Source of the DNA: Salinibacterium sp. ZJ450
GTDB lineage: Bacteria > Actinomycetota > Actinomycetes > Actinomycetales > Microbacteriaceae
Length of the DNA: 64,000 bases
NCBI RefSeq assembly: GCF_011751885.2
Contig: NZ_CP061771.1
Coordinates: 3,286,001-3,350,000 of the forward strand
Direction: 5' to 3'
The position numbers and the translations under genes are program-made. How positions within the stretch are numbered: the stretch's first letter is position 1; each line of letters starts with the position of its first letter. The notes beneath the pieces were generated by a model. The model was given only the letters and a program-made list of their open reading frames with translations. It had not been told where the DNA came from and made no database searches. Positions 43,590 to 52,812 of the stretch are shown here, in pieces.

Positions 43590-44765
43590 ATGACACTGAC
43601 TGAGACAGTACCGGCTAAGTTCGAGCAGGAACTCGCAACGGCGCGATTCACGGATGACATGCTTGCCGAGATGCGGGCCCTCATTGGAACCGAACTACGC
43701 ACCGAAGGGTCGGTCAACAACGAATACGCCGACCGGCACGCGATCCTGCGCTTCTGTGAAGGCATCGGCGACGGAAACCCCTTGTGGACAGATGAGGAGT
43801 ATGCGGCTGGTTCTGTGCACGGCGGCATCATCGCTCCGCCGACATTCATCTTCGCCTGCCTCGGCTCCGTGCAGGTCGGCTGGCGCGGGCTCGGTGGCTT
43901 CCACGCCGAGACGAATCTCGAGTTTCACAAGAGGATCCGGCTGGGCGACAAGATCACGGCACGCATCGTCTTCGACGGATTCGACGGGCCCATCGAGGCA
44001 AGCAACTTCGCCGGGCGCCGGATCAAGGATTACCTGCGTCAGGAGTACCGCAACCAGGACGGCGAACTCGTCGCCACCTTCATCTGCTCACGCATGCGCT
44101 TCGAGCGCAGCGAGATGCAGGCAAAACGTGAGACCCGCAAGATCGAATTGCCACACCCTTGGAAGGCTGAGGAGATCGAACAGATCGAGCAGGACATCCT
44201 CGCCGAAACCCCGCGCGGAGCCACCCCTCGCTACTGGGAGGACGTGGCCGTTGGCGAAGAACTCGACGTCATCACCAAAGGCCCCATCGGTCTGACCGAC
44301 TTCATTGCTTTCGTCGCATCCGGGGCCGCTCCGATTCCCCGCATCGCCGCACACGGTGTTGCACTGCGACGGTACGCGAAGCACCCGAAGTGGGCGTTCC
44401 GTGACCCGAACACCCACGCTCTCGAGCCCGTGTACTCCGTGCACTACAACGACTACGCCGCCGGCCTGCAGGGCGCACAGATCGCCTATGACGTAGGAAT
44501 CCAGCGCACCTCCTGGGGTGTCCAGCAGCTCACCGACTGGATGGGCGACGCGGGCTTCCTGAAGAAGGTGCACGGCCAGTACCGCGCACACGTCTACCTC
44601 TCCGACGTCGTTCGCCTCGGTGGCACCGTAGTCGAGAAGTACATCGACGAGGACGGCGACCACGTCGTGAAGGTCGAAACCTGGGCCATGAACCAGCGCG
44701 ACAAGAACGTGATGCCTGGATCGGCCGTGGTGAAGCTCCCCGTGCGAGAGGACGCGAGCGCGTGA
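43590..44765 (+). CDS. two-domain MaoC/FAS1-type acyl-CoA dehydratase
   Basis: A 391-residue protein made of two hot-dog domains. The first contains FCEGIGDGNPLWTDEEYA followed by GGIIAPPTF, the substrate and catalytic loop of FAS1-like dehydratases. The second begins near residue 215 with RYWEDVAVGEEL and lacks a clear hydratase Asp-His pair, as in many such fused heteromer-like proteins. GGAGGAAGC precedes the ATG at 43,590. It is coupled to the ligase gene (GTGA overlap). The role is reversible hydration of an unsaturated acyl-CoA. Confidence 0.85.
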   Translation: MTLTETVPAKFEQELATARFTDDMLAEMRALIGTELRTEGSVNNEYADRHAILRFCEGIGDGNPLWTDEEYAAGSVHGGIIAPPTFIFACLGSVQVGWRGLGGFHAETNLEFHKRIRLGDKITARIVFDGFDGPIEASNFAGRRIKDYLRQEYRNQDGELVATFICSRMRFERSEMQAKRETRKIELPHPWKAEEIEQIEQDILAETPRGATPRYWEDVAVGEELDVITKGPIGLTDFIAFVASGAAPIPRIAAHGVALRRYAKHPKWAFRDPNTHALEPVYSVHYNDYAAGLQGAQIAYDVGIQRTSWGVQQLTDWMGDAGFLKKVHGQYRAHVYLSDVVRLGGTVVEKYIDEDGDHVVKVETWAMNQRDKNVMPGSAVVKLPVREDASA

Positions 44766-46318
44766 GTACGACGACCTGGGGGACCGAGATCGAAACGGTT
44801 GCCGTCGGTGACCGCTCGTTCCGCATGTATGCGAAACGGCCGCGCTCGCTCGGCTCGATCCTTGAATTCGCGAACAGGTGGGGCGACCGCCCGCACATCG
44901 TGCAGGGAGAGCGCGTGTTCTCCTTCACTGATCTTCAGGACGAGGTAAACGTCCGCGCTCGCGATCTCGTGCACCGCGGTGTGCAACGCGGGGATCGCGT
45001 GGTCATTCTGGGGTGGAATAGTCCGGAATGGATCATCAATTTCTGGGCCACAGTCTCGGTCGGTGGCGTCGCCGTGCTCGCGAACGCGTGGTGGACCGGC
45101 GTCGAGCTCGCCGAGACGTTCGATCGCATCGCTCCCCGGCTGATTCTTGCCGAGGAGCGTCTCGTCGACCGCATCGGGGGCGACTACGCGCTCGCGCCGT
45201 GGTCTGTCGATCCGTCCGAAGCTCCGGACGTGGCATTGCCTCCGCTGGGAGACGAGAACGACGATGCCGTCGTGATCTTCACCTCGGGCACGTCTGGCAG
45301 GCCGAAGGCCGCCCTGCTGTCGCACCGGTCGCTCCTGTCAGGGCTGCAGATGCTCATGCACATCACCCGACGGTTCCCCGACCAGATCGAGGACACCGCG
45401 GGCGAGGCTGCGCTGCACACGGGTCCCATGTTCCACGTCGGCGGAGTGCAGACGCTGCTGCGTTCGGTGTGCGTGGGTGACACCCTCGTGATGCCCGCTG
45501 GCAAGTTCGATCCCGCGGACGCGCTGCGCCTCATCGAGGACTGGAAGATCCGCCGCTGGAGCGCCGTGCCGACGATGCTCAGCCGCGTGATCGACCACCC
45601 CGACGCGCACACGCGCGACCTGACAACGCTCCGCTCGCTGACCGTCGGCGGCGCTGCGGCGCACCCCGAGCTTCTGGAACGCATTCGCACCGGGTTGCCC
45701 GGCGTCCAGCCCCGCATCGCGACGGGTTTCGGACTGACCGAGAACGGGGGCCAGGGATTCGCCGCTTCAGGCAAGGACACTGTTTCGCGGCCTGGTTCGA
45801 CCGGGCGGGCACTGCCCTGCGTCGAGGTTCGCATCGCCCCTGCGGCAGACGGCATCGATGGTGAGATCCTCCTGCGCAGCCCCACGCAGATGACCTCATA
45901 CATCGGTGAGGACGAGAACCCGATCACGGCCGACGGCTGGCTGCACACGGGCGATCTCGGGCGGGTCGATGACGATGGCTACCTGTGGATTACCGGCCGA
46001 TCGAAGGACATGATCATTCGTGGCGGTGAGAATATCGCGCCGGCCGCCGTGGAGCGTGCGCTGTTGCGCCTGCCTGAGATCGACGACGCCGTCGTGTTCT
46101 CCGTGCCGCATGCCGACCTCGGCGAAGATGTGGCCGCGTTCATCGTCGCGCCGACCGAGCCGGCTCCCGAGACAATCCGCCAGCAGTTGCAGGGTGTGCT
46201 TGCCTCATTTGCGATCCCGGCTCACTGGGTCGTTCAAACCGCGCCGTTCCCACTGAACCACGCCGGGAAGGTGGAGCGTGCGAACGTGATCGCCCAGGGC
46301 AGGCAGAGACTCGGCTGA
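44762..46318 (+). CDS. AMP-forming acyl-CoA ligase
   Basis: A 518-residue ANL enzyme. VIFTSGTSGRPKAALLSH is the phosphate-binding motif; ATGFGLTENGG, GWLHTGDLG, the hinge GRSKDMIIRGGENIAPAAVE and the terminal NHAGKVERA lysine follow. It activates a carboxylic acid whose identity cannot be read, plausibly the product of the upstream alcohol and aldehyde dehydrogenases. The GTG start overlaps the dehydratase stop. Two inverted repeats after the stop separate it from the convergent nitroreductase gene. Confidence 0.9.
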   Translation: MSTTTWGTEIETVAVGDRSFRMYAKRPRSLGSILEFANRWGDRPHIVQGERVFSFTDLQDEVNVRARDLVHRGVQRGDRVVILGWNSPEWIINFWATVSVGGVAVLANAWWTGVELAETFDRIAPRLILAEERLVDRIGGDYALAPWSVDPSEAPDVALPPLGDENDDAVVIFTSGTSGRPKAALLSHRSLLSGLQMLMHITRRFPDQIEDTAGEAALHTGPMFHVGGVQTLLRSVCVGDTLVMPAGKFDPADALRLIEDWKIRRWSAVPTMLSRVIDHPDAHTRDLTTLRSLTVGGAAAHPELLERIRTGLPGVQPRIATGFGLTENGGQGFAASGKDTVSRPGSTGRALPCVEVRIAPAADGIDGEILLRSPTQMTSYIGEDENPITADGWLHTGDLGRVDDDGYLWITGRSKDMIIRGGENIAPAAVERALLRLPEIDDAVVFSVPHADLGEDVAAFIVAPTEPAPETIRQQLQGVLASFAIPAHWVVQTAPFPLNHAGKVERANVIAQGRQRLG

Positions 46319-46335
46319 CACGCGGCTCCCGGCAT

Positions 46336-46379
46336 CGAGGGGCCTGAGCACGGTGCACCCCACCAGCTCGGGCCCCTCG
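46336..46379. terminator. inverted repeat after the ligase gene
   Basis: CGAGGGGCC and GGCCCCTCG form a 9-bp stem that can extend through TGAGC/GCTCG around a GC-rich loop, 17 bp after the ligase stop. It is a plausible terminator without a T-run. Confidence 0.5.
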
Positions 46380-46434
46380 CTCGTGCCGTAACCGGTGCAG
46401 CGAGTGCGGGCAGTGCTCTTTCGAGAGCCAGGCA

Positions 46435-46474
46435 CGTCGATGAGGCCCCTCACGTCGCGTGAGTCTCATCGACG
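46435..46474. terminator. inverted repeat after the nitroreductase gene
   Basis: CGTCGATGAG and CTCATCGACG are exact complements, forming a 10-bp stem three bases past the nitroreductase stop. It is a likely terminator for the minus-strand operon. Confidence 0.5.
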
Positions 46475-46477
46475 GGT

Positions 46478-47158
46478 TCAGTGAAATCGGACGACCTCAG
46501 AGAGATCGGCGCGCTCGGTGCGATAGGAATTTGCCGGGTGGTCGGTATCGGCGTAGCCGAAAGACACCGCCAACAGCACATTGCGCGAGTCATCGATCGC
46601 GAAGTACTCCCTGAGGAAGGGCGCCAGTCGGGCGAATGCCGCCTGGGGAATCGCGGCAATGCCGAGCGATTGGGCAGCAAGCAAGAGCGCGCCGATATAG
46701 ATGCCCGAGTCCACGGCGCCATAGACGGCCTGCTCCTTGGCGGTAGTGATGATCGCGATGTGGGGTGCGCCGAAGAGTTCGAAGTTTTTCGCCGACTGGC
46801 GCGCACTGGCTTCACGATCGCCTTTTGCCACGCCGACGGCATCGTAGAGCTGCCAGCCGCTCGCCCGGCGACGGTCCCGGTACACCCCCGTGTATTCGGC
46901 CGGCATCGCATAGTCGGGTCGGGAGTAACTGCCGGTCTCCTCGAGGTGGGCACGAAGCGCTTCGAGGAATCTCGCGGTGCCGTCTCCTCTGGTGATGTGC
47001 ACCTGCCACGGCTGCGTATTGCACCACGACGGCGCCCGCTGGGCGATGGAGAGCATCCGCTCGATCAGATCTCCGGGCACCGTCGTCGGCAGATAGGCGC
47101 GGCAGCTGTGGCGGTTCAGCAGCAGCTCTTCGAGCAACTGATCCTGTGTGCGAACCAC
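46478..47158 (-). CDS. nitroreductase family flavoprotein
   Basis: A 226-residue FMN-binding nitroreductase-fold protein. RHSCRAYLP at the N-terminus, RAPSWCNTQPWQVHIT and the C-terminal GYADTDHPANSYRTERADL fit the family. It could reduce a double bond or nitro group, or act as an ene-reductase-like step. A GTG start lies two bases past the CaiB stop, so it is the last gene of the cupin-crotonase-CaiB-nitroreductase operon. A reductase of this type is uncommon in beta-oxidation operons. Confidence 0.86.
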   Translation of the reverse strand: MVRTQDQLLEELLLNRHSCRAYLPTTVPGDLIERMLSIAQRAPSWCNTQPWQVHITRGDGTARFLEALRAHLEETGSYSRPDYAMPAEYTGVYRDRRRASGWQLYDAVGVAKGDREASARQSAKNFELFGAPHIAIITTAKEQAVYGAVDSGIYIGALLLAAQSLGIAAIPQAAFARLAPFLREYFAIDDSRNVLLAVSFGYADTDHPANSYRTERADLSEVVRFH

Positions 47159-47160
47159 GA

Positions 47161-48393
47161 TCAGACCACCCCGCGGTTTTTAAGATCCTGCAGCTTCTCC
47201 GCAGTGACTCCCAGCGCGCCGAAAACCGCGTCGTTGTCACGGCCACGCGCGCGCCCGGAGTGCTCGACGCGGTGCTCTCGGGAGGGGAACTTCGGAATGA
47301 CACCTTGCATCAGGATGTCCCCGAAGTCGTCGTCCGGAACGCGGATCAGATCTTCTCGTGCCGCGTACTGCTCGTCGTTCACGATGTCTTCTACGGTGAA
47401 GATCGGCTGGAAGACCACATCGCCCTCGGCGAGCAGCGCTGCCGCCTCCGCATAAGGGCGCGCCTTCGCCCATTGTGCGATCCTCGCGTCACACTCGTTT
47501 AGGAACGCCATGACCCCTTCAGACTTGCTCGTGAGGATTCCCTGCTTCACCGTCTCCAGGAGATCGAGCGAGCCGATGGTCTCCAGGATGCGGCTCACCG
47601 TGACAGCGCCAATGGCGGCGACGATGAAGTACTTGCCGTCTGAGGATGAGTAAAGGTTGCGCAGGGAGCCGTGCGGGACGAGTGAGTTGCCCGGGCGGTG
47701 CGGCACATAGCCGGTCTGGTCATATCCTGACACCTGCGTCGGGATGATGCGGAAGAGGCCCTCGAAGAGGGCAACATCGACGACTTCGACCGCTGGGCCT
47801 TCGGTACCACGGGCACGGCTCGCCAACGCGGCCATGAGGCCGAATGCGCCGAACACGGCCGCAACTCCGTCAGCGAGTGTCGTCGACGAGAATGTCGGCG
47901 GCTTGTCCGGTTCACCCGTGAGGTTGGCGAAGCCGCTCATGGCCTCGCCCGCCGTACCGAAGCCGGGCTGGCGGTGCATCGGGCCGGTCTGCCCGAATCC
48001 ACTCACCCTCAACATCACGAACGACGCGCCCGCCGCTTCGAAATCCTTCGGCCCGAGCCCCCAGCGCTCAAGCGTGCCCGGGCGGAAGTTCTCGATGACC
48101 ACATCGGCCTCCCGGGCAAGCTGCAGGCAGAGCTCACGCCCCTCGGGCGTACTCAGGTCGAGGCTGGCAGCCCGCTTGCCGCGCCCGGTCACCTTCCACC
48201 ACATCGACTCGTCGTCGCGCTTCGGCAACATCGTCCGGATCATGCTGCGAGTCGGATGTTCGACCACTGTGACATCTGCCCCGAGATCCCCGAGGAGACT
48301 GGCTGCGAGCAGCCCGGCGTAGAGGTGGCTGAGATCGAGCACCTTGACCCCGTTCAGGAGCTGGGGGTACGCGGTCGTCTCACTTGTGTTCAT
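47161..48393 (-). CDS. CaiB/BaiF family CoA-transferase
   Basis: A 410-residue class III CoA-transferase-fold protein. VLDLSHLYAGLLAASLLGDLGADVTVVEHP and ENFRPGTLERWGLG are typical. The catalytic-Asp region reads HRQPGFGTAGEAMSGFANLTGEPDKPP. Glycine stands where formyl-CoA transferase has the aspartate, as in the RPGFGT-EAMSG subgroup. CoA transfer is therefore likely but not certain. AAGGAG precedes the ATG. It lies between a crotonase gene and a nitroreductase gene. Confidence 0.85.
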   Translation of the reverse strand: MNTSETTAYPQLLNGVKVLDLSHLYAGLLAASLLGDLGADVTVVEHPTRSMIRTMLPKRDDESMWWKVTGRGKRAASLDLSTPEGRELCLQLAREADVVIENFRPGTLERWGLGPKDFEAAGASFVMLRVSGFGQTGPMHRQPGFGTAGEAMSGFANLTGEPDKPPTFSSTTLADGVAAVFGAFGLMAALASRARGTEGPAVEVVDVALFEGLFRIIPTQVSGYDQTGYVPHRPGNSLVPHGSLRNLYSSSDGKYFIVAAIGAVTVSRILETIGSLDLLETVKQGILTSKSEGVMAFLNECDARIAQWAKARPYAEAAALLAEGDVVFQPIFTVEDIVNDEQYAAREDLIRVPDDDFGDILMQGVIPKFPSREHRVEHSGRARGRDNDAVFGALGVTAEKLQDLKNRGVV

Positions 48394-48482
48394 TGTGCAT
48401 CTCCTTCGTTAGACCGAAATCCTTCGGCCCTCGAGTAACCAGCGGAGGCTGGCGTTGGCTCGAACTACGTTGATCGAGCGGT

Positions 48483-49235
48483 CTATCTCCACTTGTGCGG
48501 GTTGTCGACCTTGGCGTCGTGTGTGTCTCCATAAACCATGGACAGCAGCCGGCCGACGGTCTCGGTCGACTGGAACTGGGATTGGTCGCGGTTGTGTTCC
48601 CGCCACTCCATCGCAGCCGCGGTGAGTCGAGCGTTCTCGGGTTCGGCCAGACGTTCGGCCACGCGGCGCGCGGTGTCGGCCGCATCGGCATCCACGACCA
48701 GGTCAGCGAGGCCCCAGTCGTACGCGCGATCCGCTTCGATTACGCCTCCGAGCAGCCCCCACGTGAACGTGCGCTGCACCCCGATGCGAGCAGCGACATA
48801 CGGAGCAAGCGCCGCAGGGAATATGCCAAGTTCTGCCTCCGGCAGGCCAAACTGTGCGGTCTGATCGGCAACCACGAGTGCCGAAGCAGCCGCGATTCCG
48901 ACTCCCCCACCGAGACAGTGCCCGGTGACGGTTGAGATGACAGGCGTCTTCGAGCGCGCGATCGCCGCGATCAGGTCGAAAACCGGCTGCGGGGACGTGT
49001 GCCGTTCGAGCACGCCCCGCTGCCTGTCTCGCCGCGCGGTCGCCAGGTCCGCCCCGGCGCTGAAGTTCACCGAATCCGAGGTGATGAGAACGCAACCGCA
49101 TCCCGCATCCGATTCGGCCTCGAGAATTGCGGCCCGAATCGCTCCGGCCATCTCACGAGAGATGGCATTCCGCTTCTCAGCACGCGACAGCGTGATCGTC
49201 ATTACGCGCCCGGACTGCGCTGTCGCCACCGTCAT
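48483..49235 (-). CDS. enoyl-CoA hydratase/isomerase family protein
   Basis: A 250-residue crotonase. The segments SRAEKRNAISREMAGAI, FSAGADLATARR and GGGVGIAAASALVVADQTAQFGLPEAELGIFPAALAPYV are visible. The second glutamate (LPEAELG) is present, whereas the first position, usually GCELA, reads GVGIA. A single glutamate is more usual in isomerases, dehalogenases or hydrolases of the superfamily. GAGAAGG lies seven bases before the ATG. The cupin gene upstream ends 29 bp before it, so they are probably co-transcribed. Confidence 0.85.
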   Translation of the reverse strand: MTVATAQSGRVMTITLSRAEKRNAISREMAGAIRAAILEAESDAGCGCVLITSDSVNFSAGADLATARRDRQRGVLERHTSPQPVFDLIAAIARSKTPVISTVTGHCLGGGVGIAAASALVVADQTAQFGLPEAELGIFPAALAPYVAARIGVQRTFTWGLLGGVIEADRAYDWGLADLVVDADAADTARRVAERLAEPENARLTAAAMEWREHNRDQSQFQSTETVGRLLSMVYGDTHDAKVDNPHKWR

Positions 49236-49264
49236 GGCACTGCCTTCTCGTTATCGTTCTGCGA

Positions 49265-49663
49265 TCACTGCCATGCTGCGGCGTACGCCACCTGGTCGAC
49301 TTCCTCGTCCATGAAGTCGGTGCTTCCCAGGGAAATCACGGTGTAGACGAACATCGAGTCAGGGGCGGCCCCATGCCAGTGCTCTTCACCGGCCGGTGTG
49401 TACACGACGTCGCCGGCCTGCAGGATCTGCAGGTCGTCCCGAGATCCGACAGCTCCGCGACCGTGTTCGATCAGGAAGATCTGCCCTTCACTGTGGGTGT
49501 GCCACCACGTCCGGGACCCGGGCTGAAAGACGGCGCTGGCAATCCGAACGTTGCCCGCGTCGAGTATCTGGTCGAGCATCATGTGCGCGGACACCGGCTC
49601 ACCACTCACTTTTCCAAGGTCCCTGCCCGACGGGCTTCCGCTTCGTCCCCGTGCTACCTTCAC
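49265..49663 (-). CDS. small cupin-domain protein (first copy)
   Basis: A 132-residue single-domain cupin. Motif 1 reads GSRTWWHTHSEGQIFLIEHGRG and motif 2 GDVVYTPAGEEHWHGAAPD, giving the usual His/Glu metal ligands. Such proteins can be dioxygenases, isomerases or binding proteins. A similar cupin is encoded at 57,199 in the same regulon. A GTG start is used because the only nearby ATG is out of frame. A variant palindrome lies 47 bp upstream. Confidence 0.85.
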   Translation of the reverse strand: MKVARGRSGSPSGRDLGKVSGEPVSAHMMLDQILDAGNVRIASAVFQPGSRTWWHTHSEGQIFLIEHGRGAVGSRDDLQILQAGDVVYTPAGEEHWHGAAPDSMFVYTVISLGSTDFMDEEVDQVAYAAAWQ

Positions 49664-49709
49664 GACGGCATCCCCTCTTTGGACTACTGGCTTGGTACTG
49701 CAACGACTC

Positions 49710-49724
49710 TACAATATATTCTAT
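49710..49724. promoter_or_regulatory. probable GntR operator D
   Basis: TACAATATATTCTAT matches the consensus TAGAATATATTCTA except for one base. It lies 47 bp upstream of the first cupin gene, which heads the cupin-crotonase-CaiB-nitroreductase operon. Confidence 0.72.
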
Positions 49725-50073
49725 CCAATCACAAGGTTCGCCCGATTGTCGGGGCGGAGTCCTGCTGACATGACAACCCAAATGACTCGAAGGCAGCCTC
49801 CGGCGCTGCTCCGATTTCGCGAACCGGCGAACGCATCACGAGTTACTCTCAACAACGGCCAGGACGCCTCACTGACGACCGATCAACGAAGACGAATCGG
49901 CACACCGGCAACGCCCCCGAAAGATTGCCGAGCCTGCGACACTGACGGTCGTGTTCCACTCGAACCTATCCGACCGACAGGTAGCCGCCCAGCGAGATTC
50001 CCGCCACGTGGGGCTTGATGCGCGTTGCGCGGCGCTCCCGCTGCACCCCTCAAATCCACGCCAAATCTGGATC

Positions 50074-50088
50074 TAGTATATTATATCT
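50074..50088. promoter_or_regulatory. weak GntR site E before the MFS gene
   Basis: The minus strand reads GATATAATATACTAG, an imperfect relative of the palindrome. It lies about 17 bp before the first candidate MFS start. Confidence 0.45.
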
Positions 50089-50104
50089 CCAAAGCGTTGC
50101 GGCG

Positions 50105-51424
50105 ATGCACGCTTCTTCCTCGCTGCCGGTCGCGCCTCAACCCGCCCATCAGTCGCGAGCGATGACCTCGAACCGGGCGGTAACCATGACTCAAGAGGAA
50201 CCCGAAGAAGGAGCAACCCGCAACGCATGGGGCCTACTGCTCAGTCGAGACTTCGGGGCGTTCTTCGCTGCACGCCTCTCGACATCGATCGGCACTTGGC
50301 TGCACAGTGTGGTTGCGGCGATCGCGGCGTGGGAGACCACGGGGTCCGCGCTCGTCGTCGGCTTCGTCAGCGCGGTTCAGTTCGTGCCTCAGATCATCTT
50401 CGGGCCCGCTGCCGGCAGATCGACAGACAACGGCAGTGTCAAATCCCAGATGATCATCGGGCGGGCGTTGCTGTCGAGCGGTTCGATCGGCCTTGCGGCG
50501 TGGTATTTCTTCTTTAGCGGCGGTGACGCCGCTGCCGACGCCGCCGCTATCCTGGTCACATCGTTGCTGTTCGGGATCGGCCTCGTCGTTGGCGGGCCCG
50601 CCATGCAGACGGCCGCACCCCTGCTGGTTACCCACAAGGAGTTGCCGGCAGCAATGGCGCTGAATACGGCGCCGATGACAATCGGCCGCATCGCCGGACC
50701 TGTGGTCGGGGCACTTGGCATCGCCTGGCTCGGGTACGGAATGGCCTTCCTGATCGGTGGCCTGCTCAGCGTGGTGTTCATCGTGCTCATCGCAACCATC
50801 CACTTCCCGGCGGTCGAGGGCCGCAGGAAGGGCGATAAGCACTCGATGAGGGAGGCCCTCTCGTACGTGCGACGTGACCGGCCTGTGCTGCTCACCCTGA
50901 TTGGCGTCACCGCGGTGGGGCTCGGCTCTGAGCCGATCGTCACGTTGGCCCCCGCGCTGGCGTCCGAATTCGGAGGCAACAGCCACACTGTGGGCGCACT
51001 CGTCACCGCGATGGGCATCGGAGCCGGTATCGGCGTCTTGATGAGTTCGGTCTTCGCGCTCAAATTACGCCAGGACCGTGCGTCGTTCGTCGGCATGCTG
51101 ATAATGGCCGCCTCGCTCGGCGTCTGCGCTTTCCCGCTGTCCGAGCTGTGGGTCACGATCGCATTCGGTGCCACAGGCTTTGGCTTCATTGTCGCCCAGA
51201 CCGGCCTGAGCACCATCATGCAGATGCGGTTGCCTCCGCTGCTCCGGGGCCGCATCATGGCGCTGTGGCTTATCGGCTTCGTCGGATCGCGGCCGCTCGG
51301 GGCAGTGTTCTCCGGCGCAGTCGCGGATGCCACCACGGTCTACATCGCTTTCGCCTCCGTCGGCCTGTTCATGCTCATCGCAGCGATCGTCTGCCGCCCC
51401 CAGCAACTGCGGTCGGAGGAATGA
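50105..51424 (+). CDS. MFS transporter
   Basis: About 439 residues with 12 hydrophobic segments, beginning LLLSRDFGAFFAARLSTSIGTWLHSVVAAIAAWETTGS, the style of the EntS/Bcr-like MFS-3 group with a short central loop (PAVEGRRKGDKHSMREAL). It may import the substrate or export a by-product. Start codons at 50,105, 50,162 and 50,186 are all possible; none has a strong ribosome binding site, and the membrane part starts after 50,220. Control by the palindrome at 50,074 is inferred. Confidence 0.83.
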   Translation: MHASSSLPVAPQPAHQSRAMTSNRAVTMTQEEPEEGATRNAWGLLLSRDFGAFFAARLSTSIGTWLHSVVAAIAAWETTGSALVVGFVSAVQFVPQIIFGPAAGRSTDNGSVKSQMIIGRALLSSGSIGLAAWYFFFSGGDAAADAAAILVTSLLFGIGLVVGGPAMQTAAPLLVTHKELPAAMALNTAPMTIGRIAGPVVGALGIAWLGYGMAFLIGGLLSVVFIVLIATIHFPAVEGRRKGDKHSMREALSYVRRDRPVLLTLIGVTAVGLGSEPIVTLAPALASEFGGNSHTVGALVTAMGIGAGIGVLMSSVFALKLRQDRASFVGMLIMAASLGVCAFPLSELWVTIAFGATGFGFIVAQTGLSTIMQMRLPPLLRGRIMALWLIGFVGSRPLGAVFSGAVADATTVYIAFASVGLFMLIAAIVCRPQQLRSEE

Positions 51425-51461
51425 CGCCAATGGCGGCCCGAGCGAAATCGGCGAACCCTCA

Positions 51462-51505
51462 CACACGACGTGACCGACCCGTCTCGGGATCGGTCACGTC
51501 GTGTG
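51462..51505. terminator. strong bidirectional hairpin terminator
   Basis: CACACGACGTGACCGA and TCGGTCACGTCGTGTG are exact complements, giving a 16-bp stem with a further CCCG/CGGG pairing in the loop. It lies between the convergent MFS and binding-protein genes and probably stops transcription from both sides. Confidence 0.8.
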
Positions 51506-51587
51506 GACTGACCTGGCGGTCCAGGTCCTTGAACCGGCGGGATGTCGATGTCACGCCGTCAGGCGACGATCGATATCCCCGTCGATG

Positions 51588-52640
51588 CTATTTTGTTGCG
51601 ACGGCGTTGACGACGTCCTCGAACTTCAGGCTCGCGTAGTCGTTCTCCGAAAGTGGAGCATAGATGCGGACGAAACTGTTCCAGTTGTCCTCGCCGTACG
51701 CGGCATCCGTTGGGTAACCGACCCGAGTCATCTCCCACGACGCGTCGAAAACGCCCTCGTCCATATCGGGGTAGATGTTCTCGCGGATGAGGGATCGGGC
51801 GAGGTCCGGGTCGTCCTCAACGAGGTTGGCGGCGGCGCGGAACGAGTCACGAATGCGCTGGACGAGTTCAGGTTGTTCCTCAATCAGCTTCGTGGGCGCG
51901 ACGAACACCGAGTTGATGTTCCCCTCCAGGACTTCTGCCTCACCGGCCGGGACCGAAAGAATCGTCTCTGCCTTTCCGCGGAGCGCTGCGGCCTCACCGG
52001 AACCCATCGGGCCGAAGGTCGCATCGTAGACCCCGTTTTCCAGCCCGGCAGCAACGGCCCCGGAGGTGTCTGCCAGCGGAACGATGTTCACGTCCACGTT
52101 CGGGTCGAGGCCCGCATCGGCCAGGATGGCACGGAGACTGTTGTTGCCCGAAGACCCTTCGGGGCCCGCGGCGATCGTTGCGCCGTTCAGCTTGCCGACG
52201 CGCTCGATCGGGGAATCGTCGAAGTTGATGCCGTACTTCTCAATCGCCTCATTCGACGCGACGATCGTCTGCTGAATGTATGACGCGCCACCGATGATCT
52301 GGAGGGCCGCTCCGCTCATGATCGCATCGATCGCCGTGTTGATTCCGAAGCTGCCAACGTCGGCGCTCCCGGCCAGCAAGGCTGCAACCTGATTGGAACT
52401 TCCGGCGTCGGCGACAGTGACCGTCTCGAAGTCCAGCCCGAACTCCTCAGGGAAGTCACCACTCACCGCCATCCCTGCCAGGGCGCTGTTCCAGGACATG
52501 GTGCTCACCAGACGCACCGTCGTCAGTTCTCCTTCTGCGGCCTCCGGGATGACGGGACCGCCGCCCCCGGCGCAACCTGTGAGGCTGGAGGCCAGCGCCA
52601 CTGCGACCCCGGTCAGGACAACACGATTGCGAACCTTCAT
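51588..52640 (-). CDS. NMT1/SsuA-type ABC substrate-binding lipoprotein (first copy)
   Basis: A 350-residue lipoprotein precursor. The signal peptide ends with lipobox SLTGC (Cys 23), followed by a type II periplasmic-binding fold of the nitrate/sulfonate/thiamine-precursor class (GSADVGSFGINTAIDAI, LNGATIAAGPEGSSGNNSLRAIL, YDATFGP). A close paralogue starts at 56,977, next to the ATPase and permease genes. This copy stands alone between a hairpin terminator and a palindrome, so it may widen the substrate range of the same importer. AGGGTGG precedes the ATG. Confidence 0.88.
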   Translation of the reverse strand: MKVRNRVVLTGVAVALASSLTGCAGGGGPVIPEAAEGELTTVRLVSTMSWNSALAGMAVSGDFPEEFGLDFETVTVADAGSSNQVAALLAGSADVGSFGINTAIDAIMSGAALQIIGGASYIQQTIVASNEAIEKYGINFDDSPIERVGKLNGATIAAGPEGSSGNNSLRAILADAGLDPNVDVNIVPLADTSGAVAAGLENGVYDATFGPMGSGEAAALRGKAETILSVPAGEAEVLEGNINSVFVAPTKLIEEQPELVQRIRDSFRAAANLVEDDPDLARSLIRENIYPDMDEGVFDASWEMTRVGYPTDAAYGEDNWNSFVRIYAPLSENDYASLKFEDVVNAVATK

Positions 52641-52707
52641 TGGTTCCACCCTTCTTGCGCTGCAGCTGTGCAGCCTGTGAATGCGACGAAACAAGATCGG
52701 CCCCGTC

Positions 52708-52721
52708 TAGAATATACTCTA
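52708..52721. promoter_or_regulatory. probable GntR operator F
   Basis: TAGAATATACTCTA differs by one base from the 14-bp core TAGAATATATTCTA. It lies 67 bp upstream of the first binding-lipoprotein gene. Confidence 0.72.
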
Positions 52722-52812
52722 TAGTAAGTGTCAGCGGTCGGCAATGATATCTTTGCGTCCGACCTGGGATCGGCCACACGTCGGAGGACCGCTCCCCGCG
52801 GTGAGCGCCCTA

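Larger units (their letters stand above)
49664..50104. other. divergent intergenic region with two variant palindromes
   Basis: This 441-bp stretch between the cupin operon and the MFS gene holds no supported gene. It carries the AT-rich motif near each flanking gene (49,710 and 50,074). Overlapping frames are non-coding by composition and lack start signals. Confidence 0.6.

Noticed and set aside
49551-50018. 155-codon plus-strand frame between the cupin and MFS genes
   Set aside because: It starts opposite the cupin gene, has no ribosome binding site or family similarity and covers a likely regulatory region.
50234-51336. Long minus-strand frames across the MFS gene
   Set aside because: They oppose a gene with twelve clear membrane segments and show no family features.
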